This document shows positions 37,948 through 50,924 of a stretch of DNA of 64,000 bases, piece after piece; positions within the stretch are counted from its first letter, which is position 1, and the number at the start of each line of letters is the position of its first letter. The DNA is from Pseudomonadota bacterium (GTDB lineage: Bacteria > Pseudomonadota > Alphaproteobacteria > Rhodobacterales > Rhodobacteraceae), in assembly GCA_020161655.1 (NCBI GenBank), contig JAIUPC010000007.1, positions 62,001 through 126,000 on the forward strand, given 5' to 3'. The position numbers and the translations under genes are program-made. The notes beneath the pieces were generated by a model. The model was not told the origin of the DNA and searched no databases. It worked only from the letters and a program-made list of their open reading frames with translations.

Positions 37948-38709
37948 ATGCTGAACCTTGTCGACCATGGCGCCGCCACCGACCTGCCCACGCTTCTCAT
38001 CGTGCATGGGCTTTTCGGCTCGGCACGGAACTGGGGCGCCATCGCCAAGCGGATGTCGGACAGCCGCCGGGTCGTCGCCGTCGACATGCGCAATCACGGC
38101 GAAAGCTTCCGCGCGGAGAGCCAGAGCTATCCCGAAATGGCAGCAGATCTAGCCGAGGTGATTGCCTGGATCGGCACACCGGTCGATGTGGTGGGCCATT
38201 CGATGGGCGGCAAGACGGCGATGCAGCTTGCGCTGACGCATGGCGAGCTGGTCAACCGCCTCGTCGTGGCCGACATCGCGCCGGTGACTTATGAGCATTC
38301 ACAGGCGCATCTCATCGACGCGATGCGCAATCTTGACCTGACCGGGCTGACGCAAAGGTCCGAGGCTGACCGCCGCCTTGCCGTCGAACTCCACAGCCCG
38401 GCGATCCGCGCCTTCCTGTTGCAATCGCTCGACCTGAAAAGCGATCCGCCGGCCTGGCGGCTCAATCTCGACGTGCTGGAGCGCGATATGGGGCTGGTGG
38501 TGGGCTGGCCCGGCACCACCGGGCGGTTCGACAAGCCGGCGCTTTTCATTACCGGGGCCGAGTCCGACTATGTGAAGTCTGAGGATCGCGCGGCAATCAA
38601 GGCGCTTTTCCCGCAGGCAAAGATGGCGAAGATCCCCGGCGCCGCCCATTGGCTCCACGCCGACCGCCCGCGAGAATTCGAGGCAGCGCTGCGCGTCTTC
38701 CTGAACTGA
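37948..38709 (+). CDS. Alpha/beta hydrolase (YbfF-like esterase)
   Basis: A 253-residue cytosolic hydrolase. The oxyanion-hole HG is in LLIVHGLFGSARNWG, the nucleophile serine in VGHSMGGKTAM near residue 84, and the catalytic histidine in GAAHWLHADRP near residue 235. The RNHGES segment is typical of the YbfF group of esterases and thioesterases. The substrate is not known. It is a single gene with a weak ribosome site (AGGG). Confidence 0.85.
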   Translation: MLNLVDHGAATDLPTLLIVHGLFGSARNWGAIAKRMSDSRRVVAVDMRNHGESFRAESQSYPEMAADLAEVIAWIGTPVDVVGHSMGGKTAMQLALTHGELVNRLVVADIAPVTYEHSQAHLIDAMRNLDLTGLTQRSEADRRLAVELHSPAIRAFLLQSLDLKSDPPAWRLNLDVLERDMGLVVGWPGTTGRFDKPALFITGAESDYVKSEDRAAIKALFPQAKMAKIPGAAHWLHADRPREFEAALRVFLN

Positions 38710-38721
38710 CCGCCCTGCCCT

Positions 38722-39024
38722 TCAGCCGCAGTCGAGATTGAAGCGGGCGACGCCGGTATCTCCGGGAATCTTTGTCCGCATCGAGTCGGGAATGACCCGG
38801 CAGCCGGTCGCCTCCGCCGCCGCTGCCTCCATCAGTTGCGGCACCGGGGCGCGGGAGGCACGTGAAAGGTAGCCCATCCGCACCACCTCCACCTCATCGG
38901 CCCGTTGGTAGACGACAAAGTCGATGCCGCCGCGGGTGACATCATGGCGCGCGGCGCCGAAGAAGTCCGGTGCCGGCGTGGCGCAGGCGGCGAGGAGAAG
39001 GACCAGGGGCATGAAGCGATACAT
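38722..39024 (-). CDS. Small lipoprotein, unknown function
   Basis: A 100-residue protein with a lipoprotein signal peptide (MYRFMPLVLLLAAC, lipobox LAAC with C14). The mature part contains two cysteines (about residues 74 and 99) that may pair. No domain recognised. The ribosome site is poor, so the start could differ, but the lipobox supports this choice. Convergent with the hydrolase gene. Confidence 0.65.
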   Translation of the reverse strand: MYRFMPLVLLLAACATPAPDFFGAARHDVTRGGIDFVVYQRADEVEVVRMGYLSRASRAPVPQLMEAAAAEATGCRVIPDSMRTKIPGDTGVARFNLDCG

Positions 39025-39186
39025 GGCCCGACCATCAGGGCGCATGGTTAAGAAAGGGTGAACAGCCGCCCTGCCCCAGCCCTGAAAACCGGCCCCCAGA
39101 AAATCGCCTGCGGCGAGAGTTTCGACGGGAACCCTTTTACTGCCGCCGCGTTCATCCTCCGAAGGACACACTCGACGGAGTATCAG

Positions 39187-39324
39187 ATGACGCGACTTGC
39201 CCTCATTCTCGCTGCGGTTTTCGGACTGTCGGCTTGCGAGACGATCAAGGGTGCGGGGCAGGACCTGCAGAGCGCGGGCCAGACCATCGAATCTGAGGCC
39301 GCCGAAAGCCAGGCCAATATGTAA
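39187..39324 (+). CDS. Entericidin-type small lipoprotein
   Basis: A 45-residue lipoprotein: signal peptide MTRLALILAAVFGLSAC with lipobox LSAC, then ETIKGAGQDLQSAGQTIE, the entericidin A/B pattern. GGAG is six bases upstream of the ATG. Entericidins are small envelope lipoproteins often linked to stress or stationary phase; the role here is inferred from family only. A strong terminator follows at 39409. Confidence 0.82.
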   Translation: MTRLALILAAVFGLSACETIKGAGQDLQSAGQTIESEAAESQANM

Positions 39325-39408
39325 CGGTTTCCCCTCCCTGACGGCACGGCCTGACGTTTGTCCCCCAACCGCGTTGGCCGTTTGCCGAAACAACTCCGCA
39401 AAATGCGG

Positions 39409-39437
39409 AAACGGCCCCCGAGGGGGCCGTTTTTTTG
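39409..39437. terminator. Terminator between entericidin gene and atpC
   Basis: Stem AAACGGCCCC / GGGGCCGTTT with a 4-base loop and a long T-run on the plus strand. It ends the entericidin transcript and, being between convergent units, may also stop the atp operon coming from the other side. Confidence 0.88.
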
Positions 39438-39463
39438 TCTTTCCGGTCGTCTGAAGCCTCAGC

Positions 39464-39886
39464 TCAGCCCTTGCCGCCACCGATATGGTCGCCCATCGCC
39501 ACCAGATCGGCGAGAAGCTTCGCCGCATCGTCGACGAGATCGTGGTGGCCTGCGTCCTTGGCGGCGCGAAGCTGTTCTTCCGCCCGCGCGACGAAGCCCT
39601 TGACCACATCCTGGGTCAGCTCCGCCACCGGCAGCGCTTCTTCGGCCAGAAGCGAGGTGCCGGCTGCCGAAATCTCGGCAAAGCCCCCGGTCACGGCATA
39701 GTCTTCCGACGCGCCATCGGCCTTGATGATGCGCAGGATGCCCGGACGCAGCGTGGTGATGAGCGGCGCATGGCCGGGCATCGCCGTCAGGTCGCCATCG
39801 GCGCCCGGAATGCGGACCTCGCGCGCCTGAACGGAGGCAAGCCGCCGTTCAGGGGAGACGAGATCAAATTGCATCGTATCGGCCAT
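39464..39886 (-). CDS. atpC: ATP synthase F1 subunit epsilon
   Basis: A 140-residue subunit of the F1 central stalk; its C-terminal helices can inhibit ATP hydrolysis. The N-terminal beta-sandwich shows [12 protein letters not shown] and the [14 protein letters not shown] motif. It is the last gene of atpHAGDC and starts nine bases after the atpD stop. The alphaproteobacterial subunit has a short C-terminal helical part, as here. Confidence 0.95.
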   Translation of the reverse strand: MADTMQFDLVSPERRLASVQAREVRIPGADGDLTAMPGHAPLITTLRPGILRIIKADGASEDYAVTGGFAEISAAGTSLLAEEALPVAELTQDVVKGFVARAEEQLRAAKDAGHHDLVDDAAKLLADLVAMGDHIGGGKG

Positions 39887-39895
39887 GTCGCCCCC

Positions 39896-41356
<1,461 letters not shown>

Positions 41357-42232
41357 TTAGAGCGCCTCGGCGCCCGAAATGATTTCGATGAGTTCCTTGG
41401 TGATCGCCGCCTGCCGCGAACGGTTGTAGATGATCGTCAGCTTGTCGATCATGTCGCCCGCGTTGCGCGTTGCGTTGTCCATCGCGGACATCCGCGCACC
41501 CTGTTCCGAAGCGCCGTTTTCCAGCAGCGCCGTGAAGACCTGGGTGGCGACACCGCGCGGCAGGAGGTCGGCAAGGATGCCTTCTTCCGACGGCTCGTAG
41601 TCATAGAGCGACGAGGCCGCATCGGCCGCGCCGTCCTCGAACTTCGCCGGAATGATCTGCTGCGCCGTCGGCACCTGGCTGATCACCGACTGGAAGCGGT
41701 TGAAGAAGATCGTGGCCACGTCGAACTCGCCCGCGTCATAGCGGCGCAGAAGGTCGCGCGCGATCGACTGCGCATTCTCGTAGCCGATGCGCTTGACCTC
41801 GGAGAGGTCGACATGGGCGACGAAAAGGTTCGCGTAGTCGCGCTTCAACTGCTCGCGGCCCTTCTTGCCGACGGTCATGATCTTGACCGTCTTGCCCTGG
41901 GCGATCAGCTCCTGCGCCTTCGCCCGGGCAAGCCGCACGATGGTCGAGTTGAAGCCGCCGCAAAGGCCGCGTTCCGCCGTCATCACCACAAGAAGATGGG
42001 TCTTGTCCGACCCGGTCCCCGACAGAAGCCGGGGGGCCGAATCCGACCCGCCGACCGAAGCGGCGAGCCCGGACACCACCGCCGTCATCCGCTCGGCATA
42101 GGGCCGGGCGGCTTCGGCAGCTTCCTGGGCGCGGCGGAGCTTGGCCGCCGCGACCATCTGCATGGCCTTGGTGATCTTTCGCGTCGACTTGACGCTGGCG
42201 ATCCTGTTCTTCAGGTCCTTAAGGCTGGGCAT
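41357..42232 (-). CDS. atpG: ATP synthase F1 subunit gamma
   Basis: The 291-residue rotor shaft subunit. The N-terminal [20 protein letters not shown] and the C-terminal [19 protein letters not shown] helices, which form the coiled coil inside the alpha/beta hexamer, are both typical. GAGGGG precedes the ATG; the gene lies 21 bases after atpA. Confidence 0.97.
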   Translation of the reverse strand: MPSLKDLKNRIASVKSTRKITKAMQMVAAAKLRRAQEAAEAARPYAERMTAVVSGLAASVGGSDSAPRLLSGTGSDKTHLLVVMTAERGLCGGFNSTIVRLARAKAQELIAQGKTVKIMTVGKKGREQLKRDYANLFVAHVDLSEVKRIGYENAQSIARDLLRRYDAGEFDVATIFFNRFQSVISQVPTAQQIIPAKFEDGAADAASSLYDYEPSEEGILADLLPRGVATQVFTALLENGASEQGARMSAMDNATRNAGDMIDKLTIIYNRSRQAAITKELIEIISGAEAL

Positions 42233-42253
42233 GTTGCTGTCCCCTCCCCCCGC

Positions 42254-43792
42254 TTACGCGAAGGTCTTGGCGAATTCGTCGATCGCAGCCCGGAGCTTTT
42301 CCTCGTCGGCGCCCTTGATCTTCGGATCGTCCTTGGTGATCCACTCAAGGATGTCCTTGCGATTGGTGCGCAGGTGCTTGAGGAGGTCACGCTCGAACCG
42401 GCCGACATCCTTCACCGGAAGCTTGTCGAGGAAGCCCTTGATGCCGGCGAAGATGACGCAGACGATTTCCGCGTTGGTCAGCGGCGAATACTGCGGCTGC
42501 TTCATCAGCTCCGTCAGGCGGGCACCACGGTTCAAGAGGCGCTGGGTCGCGGCGTCAAGGTCGGAACCGAACTGGGCGAAGGCCGCCATCTCGCGGTACT
42601 GCGCCAGTTCCAGCTTCACCGAACCCGCGACCGATTTCATCGCGTTCGTCTGGGCCGAGGAACCCACGCGGCTGACCGAAAGACCGGTGTTCACCGCCGG
42701 ACGGATGCCCTGGTAGAAGAGTTCCGTCTCAAGGAAGATCTGGCCGTCGGTGATCGAGATCACGTTGGTCGGGATGAAGGCCGACACGTCGCCGCCTTGC
42801 GTCTCAATGACCGGCAGCGCGGTCAAGGAACCAGCGCCATGATCCTCGTTCAGCTTCGCCGAACGCTCGAGAAGACGCGAGTGCAGGTAGAAAACGTCGC
42901 CCGGATAGGCTTCGCGGCCCGGCGGACGGCGCAGAAGAAGCGACATCTGGCGGTAGGCGACGGCCTGCTTGGAAAGGTCATCATAGATGATGAGGGCGTG
43001 GCGGCCGTTGTCACGGAAGAACTCCGCGATGGCGGTGGCCGAATAGGGTGCCAGGAACTGCATCGGCGCCGGGTCCGAAGCGGTTGCGGCAACAACGATC
43101 GTATACTTGATCGCGCCGGTTTCCTCGAGCTTCTTCACCAGCTGGGCCACGGTCGACCGCTTCTGGCCGATGGCGACGTAGATGCAGTAGAGCTTCTTCT
43201 TCTCGTCGGTGCCGGCGGCTTCGTTGTAGGTCTTCTGGTTCAGGATCGTGTCGAGCGCGATCGCGGTCTTGCCGGTCTGGCGGTCGCCGATGATCAGTTC
43301 GCGCTGACCACGGCCAACCGGGATCATCGCGTCCACCGACTTGAGGCCGGTCGCCATCGGCTCATGCACCGACTTGCGCGGGATGATGCCGGGGGCCTTC
43401 ACGTCGGCGATGGCGCGCTTCTTGGTCTTGATCGGGCCCTTGCCGTCGATCGGATTGCCGAGGCCATCGACAACGCGACCCAGAAGCTCGTCACCGACCG
43501 GCACGTCCACGATGGACTTGGTGCGCTTGACGGTGTCGCCTTCCTTGATGTCCTGGTCGGAGCCGAAGATCACGACGCCGACGTTGTCGGCTTCGAGGTT
43601 CAGCGCCATCCCGCGGATGCCGCCGGGGAATTCCACCATTTCGCCGGCCTGGACATTGTCGAGCCCGTAGACGCGCGCAATGCCGTCGCCGACCGAAAGC
43701 ACGCGGCCAACTTCGGCCACTTCCGCTTCCTGACCGAAGTTCTTGATCTGCTCCTTAAGGATCGCAGAGATCTCGGCTGCCTGGATTCCCAT
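42254..43792 (-). CDS. atpA: ATP synthase F1 subunit alpha
   Basis: The 512-residue regulatory nucleotide-binding subunit of F1. The P-loop [11 protein letters not shown] is near residue 170, and [13 protein letters not shown] near 375 belongs to the conserved core. Its start shares a base with the atpH stop, so translation of the two is coupled. Confidence 0.98.
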   Translation of the reverse strand: MGIQAAEISAILKEQIKNFGQEAEVAEVGRVLSVGDGIARVYGLDNVQAGEMVEFPGGIRGMALNLEADNVGVVIFGSDQDIKEGDTVKRTKSIVDVPVGDELLGRVVDGLGNPIDGKGPIKTKKRAIADVKAPGIIPRKSVHEPMATGLKSVDAMIPVGRGQRELIIGDRQTGKTAIALDTILNQKTYNEAAGTDEKKKLYCIYVAIGQKRSTVAQLVKKLEETGAIKYTIVVAATASDPAPMQFLAPYSATAIAEFFRDNGRHALIIYDDLSKQAVAYRQMSLLLRRPPGREAYPGDVFYLHSRLLERSAKLNEDHGAGSLTALPVIETQGGDVSAFIPTNVISITDGQIFLETELFYQGIRPAVNTGLSVSRVGSSAQTNAMKSVAGSVKLELAQYREMAAFAQFGSDLDAATQRLLNRGARLTELMKQPQYSPLTNAEIVCVIFAGIKGFLDKLPVKDVGRFERDLLKHLRTNRKDILEWITKDDPKIKGADEEKLRAAIDEFAKTFA

Positions 43793-44352
43793 TATCCGAC
43801 CTCTTTCATGGAATTCTGGAGGGAAGCGAGCTTCGAGCGGATCGAGGTGTCGATCATCTTCGAGCCCACTTTTACGATAAGTCCGCCGATGAGGCTTTCA
43901 TCGACGGCAGTTTTCAGTTTCACGGTCTTGCCGACCGAGGCCGACAGCGATTTCGCCAGCTTTTCGGACTGCGCCTTGGTCAGCGCGGCAGCGGCGGTCA
44001 CCTCGGCGGTCACTTCGCCCTTCTCTTCGGCAATCATCGCCTCAAGCGCCGACAGAAGCTGCGGCAGGACGAAAAGCCGGCGGTTCTGCCCCATCAGCGC
44101 GAGCGTGTTGGCGAGTGTCGCGGAAACGCCCATCTTCCTGGCGAGGGCCCCGATCGCGCCGGTCTGCTCTTCACGCGAATAGATCGGCGAGGCGACAAGG
44201 GCACGCAGGTCAGCGCTGTCCTTCAGCGCCGCGGCAAGTGCTGCGACGTCGGTTTCCAGCGTCTTGAGCCCCTTCGCTTCCTTGGCGAGTTCGAATACCG
44301 CCGTCGCATAGCGACCGGCGATGCCTGCTGAAATCGAAGCTGGTTCGGACAC
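43792..44352 (-). CDS. atpH: ATP synthase subunit delta
   Basis: A 186-residue peripheral-stalk subunit joining F1 to F0. The pattern [16 protein letters not shown] at the N-terminus and the C-terminal [23 protein letters not shown] are characteristic. GTG at 44352 is chosen because GGAAGGA lies five bases upstream and the protein then begins like homologues; the open frame further upstream is not homologous. It is the first gene of the F1 operon; the F0 genes are not in the window, as is usual in this group. Confidence 0.93.
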   Translation of the reverse strand: MSEPASISAGIAGRYATAVFELAKEAKGLKTLETDVAALAAALKDSADLRALVASPIYSREEQTGAIGALARKMGVSATLANTLALMGQNRRLFVLPQLLSALEAMIAEEKGEVTAEVTAAAALTKAQSEKLAKSLSASVGKTVKLKTAVDESLIGGLIVKVGSKMIDTSIRSKLASLQNSMKEVG

Positions 44353-44648
44353 GTCGATCCTTCCGATTAGTTTCCCCAAGGCCCCTGTATTATGGTCAGG
44401 GACTACCCGTAGGGTGCACTGGCGCGCACTCTTGATCGCGGCGGGATGTAGCAGAGGTGTCCGCCCCCCGCAACAGGCTTGGTCAAGAGAAAGCGAGGTC
44501 ATCCACCGCTTATTCGCGGGCGTTCACGCTATCTTCCCGGAAATGGCCTTCGGCATCGCGAAACCGCCCCTTCCCGGTCAGGCCCTGACCTGCCACCTTC
44601 GCGATGGATTCGGCGCTGATTCCCCAGTATTCCGCTATCCAAAGCGCT
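44353..44648 (-). promoter_or_regulatory. Leader region of the atp operon
   Basis: About 296 bases between the methyltransferase-like gene and atpH, both on the minus strand. The operon promoter should lie here; CATAAT near 44390 (minus strand) is a possible -10, and a TTGACC lies near 44480. No gene or strong hairpin is seen. Confidence 0.4.
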
Positions 44649-45395
44649 TCAGGCCGGTTCCGCCGCCGGTTTTGGCAATGCGTCAAGAACACGCAGGGGG
44701 CGGCGCACCGTGGCGGCCAGACCGGGGCGTTGCGGCGCATGAATATGCTTTGACACCTCAAGCATCAGGACGCCGCCCGCCACCACGCTGGACACCCTGA
44801 GGCCGAAGCGTTCCCACATCGCTGCTGTCCTCAGCCAGAAGCGGCGCGACGAGGGCGGCACGAAAAGCGCCGACTGCTGGCGTTCGGCCGCGAAGTTCTG
44901 CTTGCGAAGCTGCGCGTCCAGCTGGCTCATCGAATAGGGCCGGCCGAAACCGAAGGGCGTCTTGTCCGAGCGCGACCAGAGACCGGACCGGTTCGGCACG
45001 ATGAAAAGCGCCCGCCCCCCCGGCCCGAGAACGCGCCAGCATTCGTCAAGAAGCGCCGAGGGGTTTTCCGATGCCTCAAGCCCGTGCAGCAGCACCAGCC
45101 GGTCGACGATTCCGGTATCGAGCGGCCAGGCGGTTTCCTCGCAAAGGACCGAGACGTTGTCGCCCCCCGCCGGCCAGGGCATCACCCCCTGCGGACCCGG
45201 CATCAGCCCGATCACCCGGCGCGCGTTGTCGAGGTAGGGCCTGAGCAGCGGTACCGCAAAACCATAGCCCGCCACCGTCTGCCCCTTGGCATCGGGCCAA
45301 AGTGCCGTGACCTGATCGCGGATCGCCCGCTGGGCCACGCGGCCAAGCTGGGTCCGATAGTAGAAATTCCGCAGGTCGAGCACATCGAGATGCAT
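44649..45395 (-). CDS. Methyltransferase-domain protein (class I, type 11-like)
   Basis: A 248-residue protein with the fold pattern of SAM-dependent methyltransferases: a helical start [19 protein letters not shown], a central [39 protein letters not shown] segment of the type seen after motif II in small-molecule methyltransferases. The glycine-rich SAM loop is unusual ([14 protein letters not shown]), so SAM binding is less certain. ATG at 45395 is chosen although its ribosome site is weak. It is divergent from gloB, with 62 bases between the starts. Substrate unknown. Confidence 0.75.
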   Translation of the reverse strand: MHLDVLDLRNFYYRTQLGRVAQRAIRDQVTALWPDAKGQTVAGYGFAVPLLRPYLDNARRVIGLMPGPQGVMPWPAGGDNVSVLCEETAWPLDTGIVDRLVLLHGLEASENPSALLDECWRVLGPGGRALFIVPNRSGLWSRSDKTPFGFGRPYSMSQLDAQLRKQNFAAERQQSALFVPPSSRRFWLRTAAMWERFGLRVSSVVAGGVLMLEVSKHIHAPQRPGLAATVRRPLRVLDALPKPAAEPA

Positions 45396-45457
45396 TGCGC
45401 AGAGGCCAAGCTTGGGCAACAGTCCGCCAGACAATAAGCGAACCGAACCGAAAAGCC

Positions 45458-46225
45458 ATGCCCCTGGAAATCGTCACCGTCCCCTGCCTGAAGGACAACT
45501 ACGCCTATCTTGCCCGTGACGAGGCCACCGGGGCCACGGCAATCATCGACGTGCCCGAAGCGGCGCCGATCCTGAATGCACTTGCAGAAAAGGGCTGGCA
45601 CGCCAGCCACATCCTCATCACCCACCATCACGACGACCATATCGCCGGGGTCAAGGCGCTGGCCGCCGCGACCGGGGCGCGGGTGATCGGCGCCGCTGCC
45701 GACCAGCACCGCCTGCCCCGGCTCGACGAGGCGGTGGAGCCGGGCGAGACCATCAGAATCGGCATGTTCGCCGGCGAGGTGATTGATGTCTCAGGCCATA
45801 CGATCGGCCATGTCGCCTATCATTTTCCTGAAGCCGGCGCCGTCTTCACCGCCGACAGCCTGATGGCGCTTGGCTGCGGGCGGATTTTCGAAGGCACGCC
45901 GGAGATGATGTTGAAGAGCCTGTCGCGTCTCGCCGCACTGCCGCCCGAGACGCTGATCTATTCGGGCCATGAATACGCCCAGTCCAATGCCCGTTTCGCC
46001 CTGACCATTGAACCGGCCAATCCGGCACTTATATCCCGGTCGAACGCAATCACCGAAGCCCGGAAAGCCGGGCGGCCGACCGTCCCTACCACCCTCTCGC
46101 ACGAACTCGCCACCAACCCCTTCCTCCGGGCGAAGCTTCCCGAAGTGAAGGCCCTGATCGGACTTGCCGGCGCCAGCGACGCCGAAGCCTTTGCCGAAAT
46201 CCGCGCCCGCAAGGACCGTTTCTGA
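45458..46225 (+). CDS. gloB: Hydroxyacylglutathione hydrolase (glyoxalase II)
   Basis: A 255-residue binuclear metal hydrolase that splits S-lactoylglutathione to lactate and glutathione, ending methylglyoxal detoxification. The metallo-beta-lactamase motif [11 protein letters not shown] is near residues 53-63, with [12 protein letters not shown] and [13 protein letters not shown] giving further ligands and glutathione contacts. The start at 45458 gives the standard N-terminus [18 protein letters not shown]. It is divergent from the methyltransferase-like gene. Confidence 0.94.
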   Translation: MPLEIVTVPCLKDNYAYLARDEATGATAIIDVPEAAPILNALAEKGWHASHILITHHHDDHIAGVKALAAATGARVIGAAADQHRLPRLDEAVEPGETIRIGMFAGEVIDVSGHTIGHVAYHFPEAGAVFTADSLMALGCGRIFEGTPEMMLKSLSRLAALPPETLIYSGHEYAQSNARFALTIEPANPALISRSNAITEARKAGRPTVPTTLSHELATNPFLRAKLPEVKALIGLAGASDAEAFAEIRARKDRF

Positions 46226-46332
46226 ACGGCCCGACTGTCCCGCGCAATTTTGACAATTCTGTCACAGGCGTCGTCAATCCGATCACATTTTGTGCCAGCT
46301 CACCGAGTAAGGCATAAATCGGCGAGAAAAGA

Positions 46333-46364
46333 CTTGCAGACGCCCCATTTCGACCGATCTTTAA
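46333..46364 (+). promoter_or_regulatory. Possible heat-shock type promoter of clpA
   Basis: CTTG at 46333-46336 is followed by about 20 bases and the AT-rich CTTTAAA. This resembles RpoH-type promoters (CTTG... -10 region) and lies about 70 bases before clpA, a gene commonly in the heat-shock regulon. A separate TTGACA lies at 46250. Both are weak. Confidence 0.3.
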
Positions 46365-46429
46365 AGGTATGAGGCGATGGTGGACAGGGGCCACGCGGCC
46401 CTTTCGACCGACTGGAAAGGAGCACGAAG

Positions 46430-48751
<2,322 letters not shown>

Positions 48752-48761
48752 CCAAGACCGG

Positions 48762-48790
48762 AAGGCCCGCCCCAAAAAGGCGGGCCTTTT
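48762..48790 (+). terminator. Intrinsic terminator of clpA
   Basis: Perfect 10-bp stem AAGGCCCGCC / GGCGGGCCTT with a 7-base loop and a T-run ends about 40 bases after the clpA stop and before the GFA gene. Confidence 0.9.
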
Positions 48791-48813
48791 ACTATCGCGA
48801 CGGGGGAACCGCG

Positions 48814-49212
48814 ATGCTGACCACCTATCAGGGAAGCTGCCATTGCGGCGCGGTAGGCTTCGAGGCCGATATCGACCTCTCCCAGCCGACCTACCGCTGC
48901 AACTGTTCCATCTGCCGCCGCACCCGCTTCTGGCCCGCCATCGTCACGCCCGACCATATCCGGGTGACTGAAGGCGGCGACACGCTGGTCAAGTACCTCT
49001 TCAACTCGATGAAGAACGAACACTGGTTCTGCCCGACCTGCGGCATCCGCCCCTTCGGCATCGGCACGATGCCGGACGGAACCCGCATCTACGGCGTCAA
49101 CATCGGCTGTCTTGAAGGCGTCCCCGACGAGGTGCTGGCCGCCGCCCCCGTGGTCTATATCGACGGCAGGAACGACCGCCACGCGCCACCAGAGATCTTC
49201 GCGCATCTTTGA
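48814..49212 (+). CDS. GFA-domain (CENP-V-like) zinc protein
   Basis: A 132-residue protein of the glutathione-dependent formaldehyde-activating (GFA) family. Zinc-binding cysteines occur as SCHCGAV (about 9-12), CNCSICRR (about 28-33) and CPTCG (about 71-74). It may catalyse formation of S-hydroxymethylglutathione, but many family members have no shown activity. It is a single gene between the clpA terminator and a convergent bidirectional terminator. Confidence 0.85.
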   Translation: MLTTYQGSCHCGAVGFEADIDLSQPTYRCNCSICRRTRFWPAIVTPDHIRVTEGGDTLVKYLFNSMKNEHWFCPTCGIRPFGIGTMPDGTRIYGVNIGCLEGVPDEVLAAAPVVYIDGRNDRHAPPEIFAHL

Positions 49213-49236
49213 AGCACACTCGGCAGGGCCGAAAGA

Positions 49237-49274
49237 CGCTTCCCCTCCCCCTCCGGGGGGAGGGAAGCGATTTT
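49237..49274. terminator. Bidirectional terminator between convergent genes
   Basis: A long near-perfect stem CGCTTCCC...CTCCCC / GGGGAGG...GAAGCG, followed by ATTTTG on the plus strand. It separates the GFA gene (plus) from the MotB-like gene (minus). Confidence 0.75.
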
Positions 49275-49294
49275 GCCGTAGGCGGCGCGCGGGC

Positions 49295-50920
49295 CTACCT
49301 CTCCGTCAGCTTCAACTCGATCCGCCGGTTCTGCGCCCGCGCTTCGGACGTGTGGCCGGCAACGACCGGGCGGTATTCGCCAAAGCCCGTCGCCGCGAGC
49401 CGTTCGGGCGGGAAGCCGAGGCTGTCCTGCATGTAGCGCACCACCGACAGCGCCCGCGCCATGCTGAGCTCCCAGTTGTCGCGGAACGCGCCTGTTCCCA
49501 AAAGCGGCACGTTGTCGGTGTGGCCATCGACGCGGATGATCCAGTCGATCTCGGGCGGGATTTCCGCGGCCACTCCCTGAAGCGTCGCCACGACATTGGC
49601 GATCTGCGCCCTGCCCTCGTCCGACAGGTCAGCCGCACCGGGGTTGAAAAGCACCTCGGAGGAAAACACGAAGCGGTCGCCGACGACGCGCACGCCCTCG
49701 CGCCCCGCCAGCACCTGCGACAGCTTGCCGAAGAATTCCGAGCGGTAGCGCGCCAGCTCCACCGTCTGTTCCTTCAGCGACTTCGCCTCGGCCTCAAGCC
49801 GGATCCGCTCCGCCTCTTCCAGTTCCGCCCGGCGCTTCTGTTCCGAGGCCACCTGCGCGAGGGCGGAGTTGAGCCTTGTGCCGAGCGCATCGACCTGCAC
49901 CTTCGCTTCGGCGTCCCGCGCCTCGGAGGCATCGAGAAGGGACTGGAGCGAGCCAAGCTGCGTCCGCAGCGCCGCGATCTGCTGGTTGAGAAGCGCCACC
50001 TTGCGCGCGGCCTCCGCCGAAGCCGCCTTTTCGCGGGCCAGCACCTCGTTTGCCGTGGCGAGAAGCGCCTTCTGGCGGTCAGCCTCGGACAGGGCGGAGC
50101 CTGACTTGTCAGCCTCGGCCCGCTGCGCCGCCTCGGCAGCGGCGAGAAGCGTCAGCGTCTCCTCGGCCTTCTGCCGCTGCGCCTCAAGCGCGAGCGTCAT
50201 CGAGGTCAGCTCATCCTCGGCCCCCTTCAGCCGGTCGCGCAGCGCCTGCGCCGCCGCCGCTTCGGTCAGCCGTGCCGTCTCCGCTTCCGTCAGCTTCGCC
50301 CCCGCCGCCTCACCCTGCGCCTTCAGATCAGCGACCATCGCCTCAAGTGCCTCCCGCCGCGCGGCGGCAAGACGCGCGGCCTCGGCCTGCGCGTCGATCT
50401 CGGACCGCGCTTTGGCGACGGCGAGGTTCAGCGCCTCCTGATCGGTCAGGAGCTTGTCGCGTTCGGTGGTCAGGTCGCCGACCTGCCCGCGCGCCGTGTC
50501 CCGTTCGGACAGAAGCGAAGCGACCTGCGCCTCGAAGGCGGTGATCTTGGCTTCGGCGGCGCCGATGGCCGCGTCACGCTCACCGATCTGGCCGCGAAGC
50601 GTGGCGATCAGCGCCGTCTGCCGGTCAGCTTCGGCGCGGGCGTCATTCAGCGTGGCGCTGAGGCCGGCGACCTCGGTCGTCAGCTCCCCCGCCTTCTGCC
50701 GTTCCAGCCCCAGCGCATCGGCAAGGTCGGCGATCTGCACCGACAAGTCGGCGACTTCATTCTCCTTCGTCGTGATCTGCTCACGCAAGGTGAATTGCAC
50801 CACCATGAAGATGGTGACAAGGAAGATCAGGATCAGAAGAAGCGTGGTCAGCGCGTCGACGAAGCCGGGCCAGATGATGGCCGAAATGCCGTGACTGCCG
50901 CGCCCGCGCGAAAGGGCCAT
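49295..50920 (-). CDS. MotB/OmpA-like protein with long coiled coil
   Basis: A 541-residue protein with a MotB-type plan: one membrane segment (about 16-42) with an acidic D22 in GFVDALTTLLLILIF, the position of the proton-carrying Asp in MotB, ExbD and TolR; then about 350 residues of alanine- and glutamate-rich heptad coiled coil; and a C-terminal OmpA domain from about 405 (VRVDGHTDNVPLLGTG, NWELSMARAL, IELKLTER) that binds peptidoglycan. The coiled coil is far longer than in flagellar MotB. It lies four bases after the MotA/ExbB-like gene and surely works with it. No flagellar gene is nearby. The process it powers is unknown. Confidence 0.85.
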   Translation of the reverse strand: MALSRGRGSHGISAIIWPGFVDALTTLLLILIFLVTIFMVVQFTLREQITTKENEVADLSVQIADLADALGLERQKAGELTTEVAGLSATLNDARAEADRQTALIATLRGQIGERDAAIGAAEAKITAFEAQVASLLSERDTARGQVGDLTTERDKLLTDQEALNLAVAKARSEIDAQAEAARLAAARREALEAMVADLKAQGEAAGAKLTEAETARLTEAAAAQALRDRLKGAEDELTSMTLALEAQRQKAEETLTLLAAAEAAQRAEADKSGSALSEADRQKALLATANEVLAREKAASAEAARKVALLNQQIAALRTQLGSLQSLLDASEARDAEAKVQVDALGTRLNSALAQVASEQKRRAELEEAERIRLEAEAKSLKEQTVELARYRSEFFGKLSQVLAGREGVRVVGDRFVFSSEVLFNPGAADLSDEGRAQIANVVATLQGVAAEIPPEIDWIIRVDGHTDNVPLLGTGAFRDNWELSMARALSVVRYMQDSLGFPPERLAATGFGEYRPVVAGHTSEARAQNRRIELKLTER

Positions 50921-50924
50921 CGCC

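Noticed and set aside
44510-44761. 83-codon minus-strand frame upstream of atpH.
   Set aside because: It overlaps the end of the methyltransferase-like gene in another frame and has no ribosome site; more likely the leader of the atp operon.
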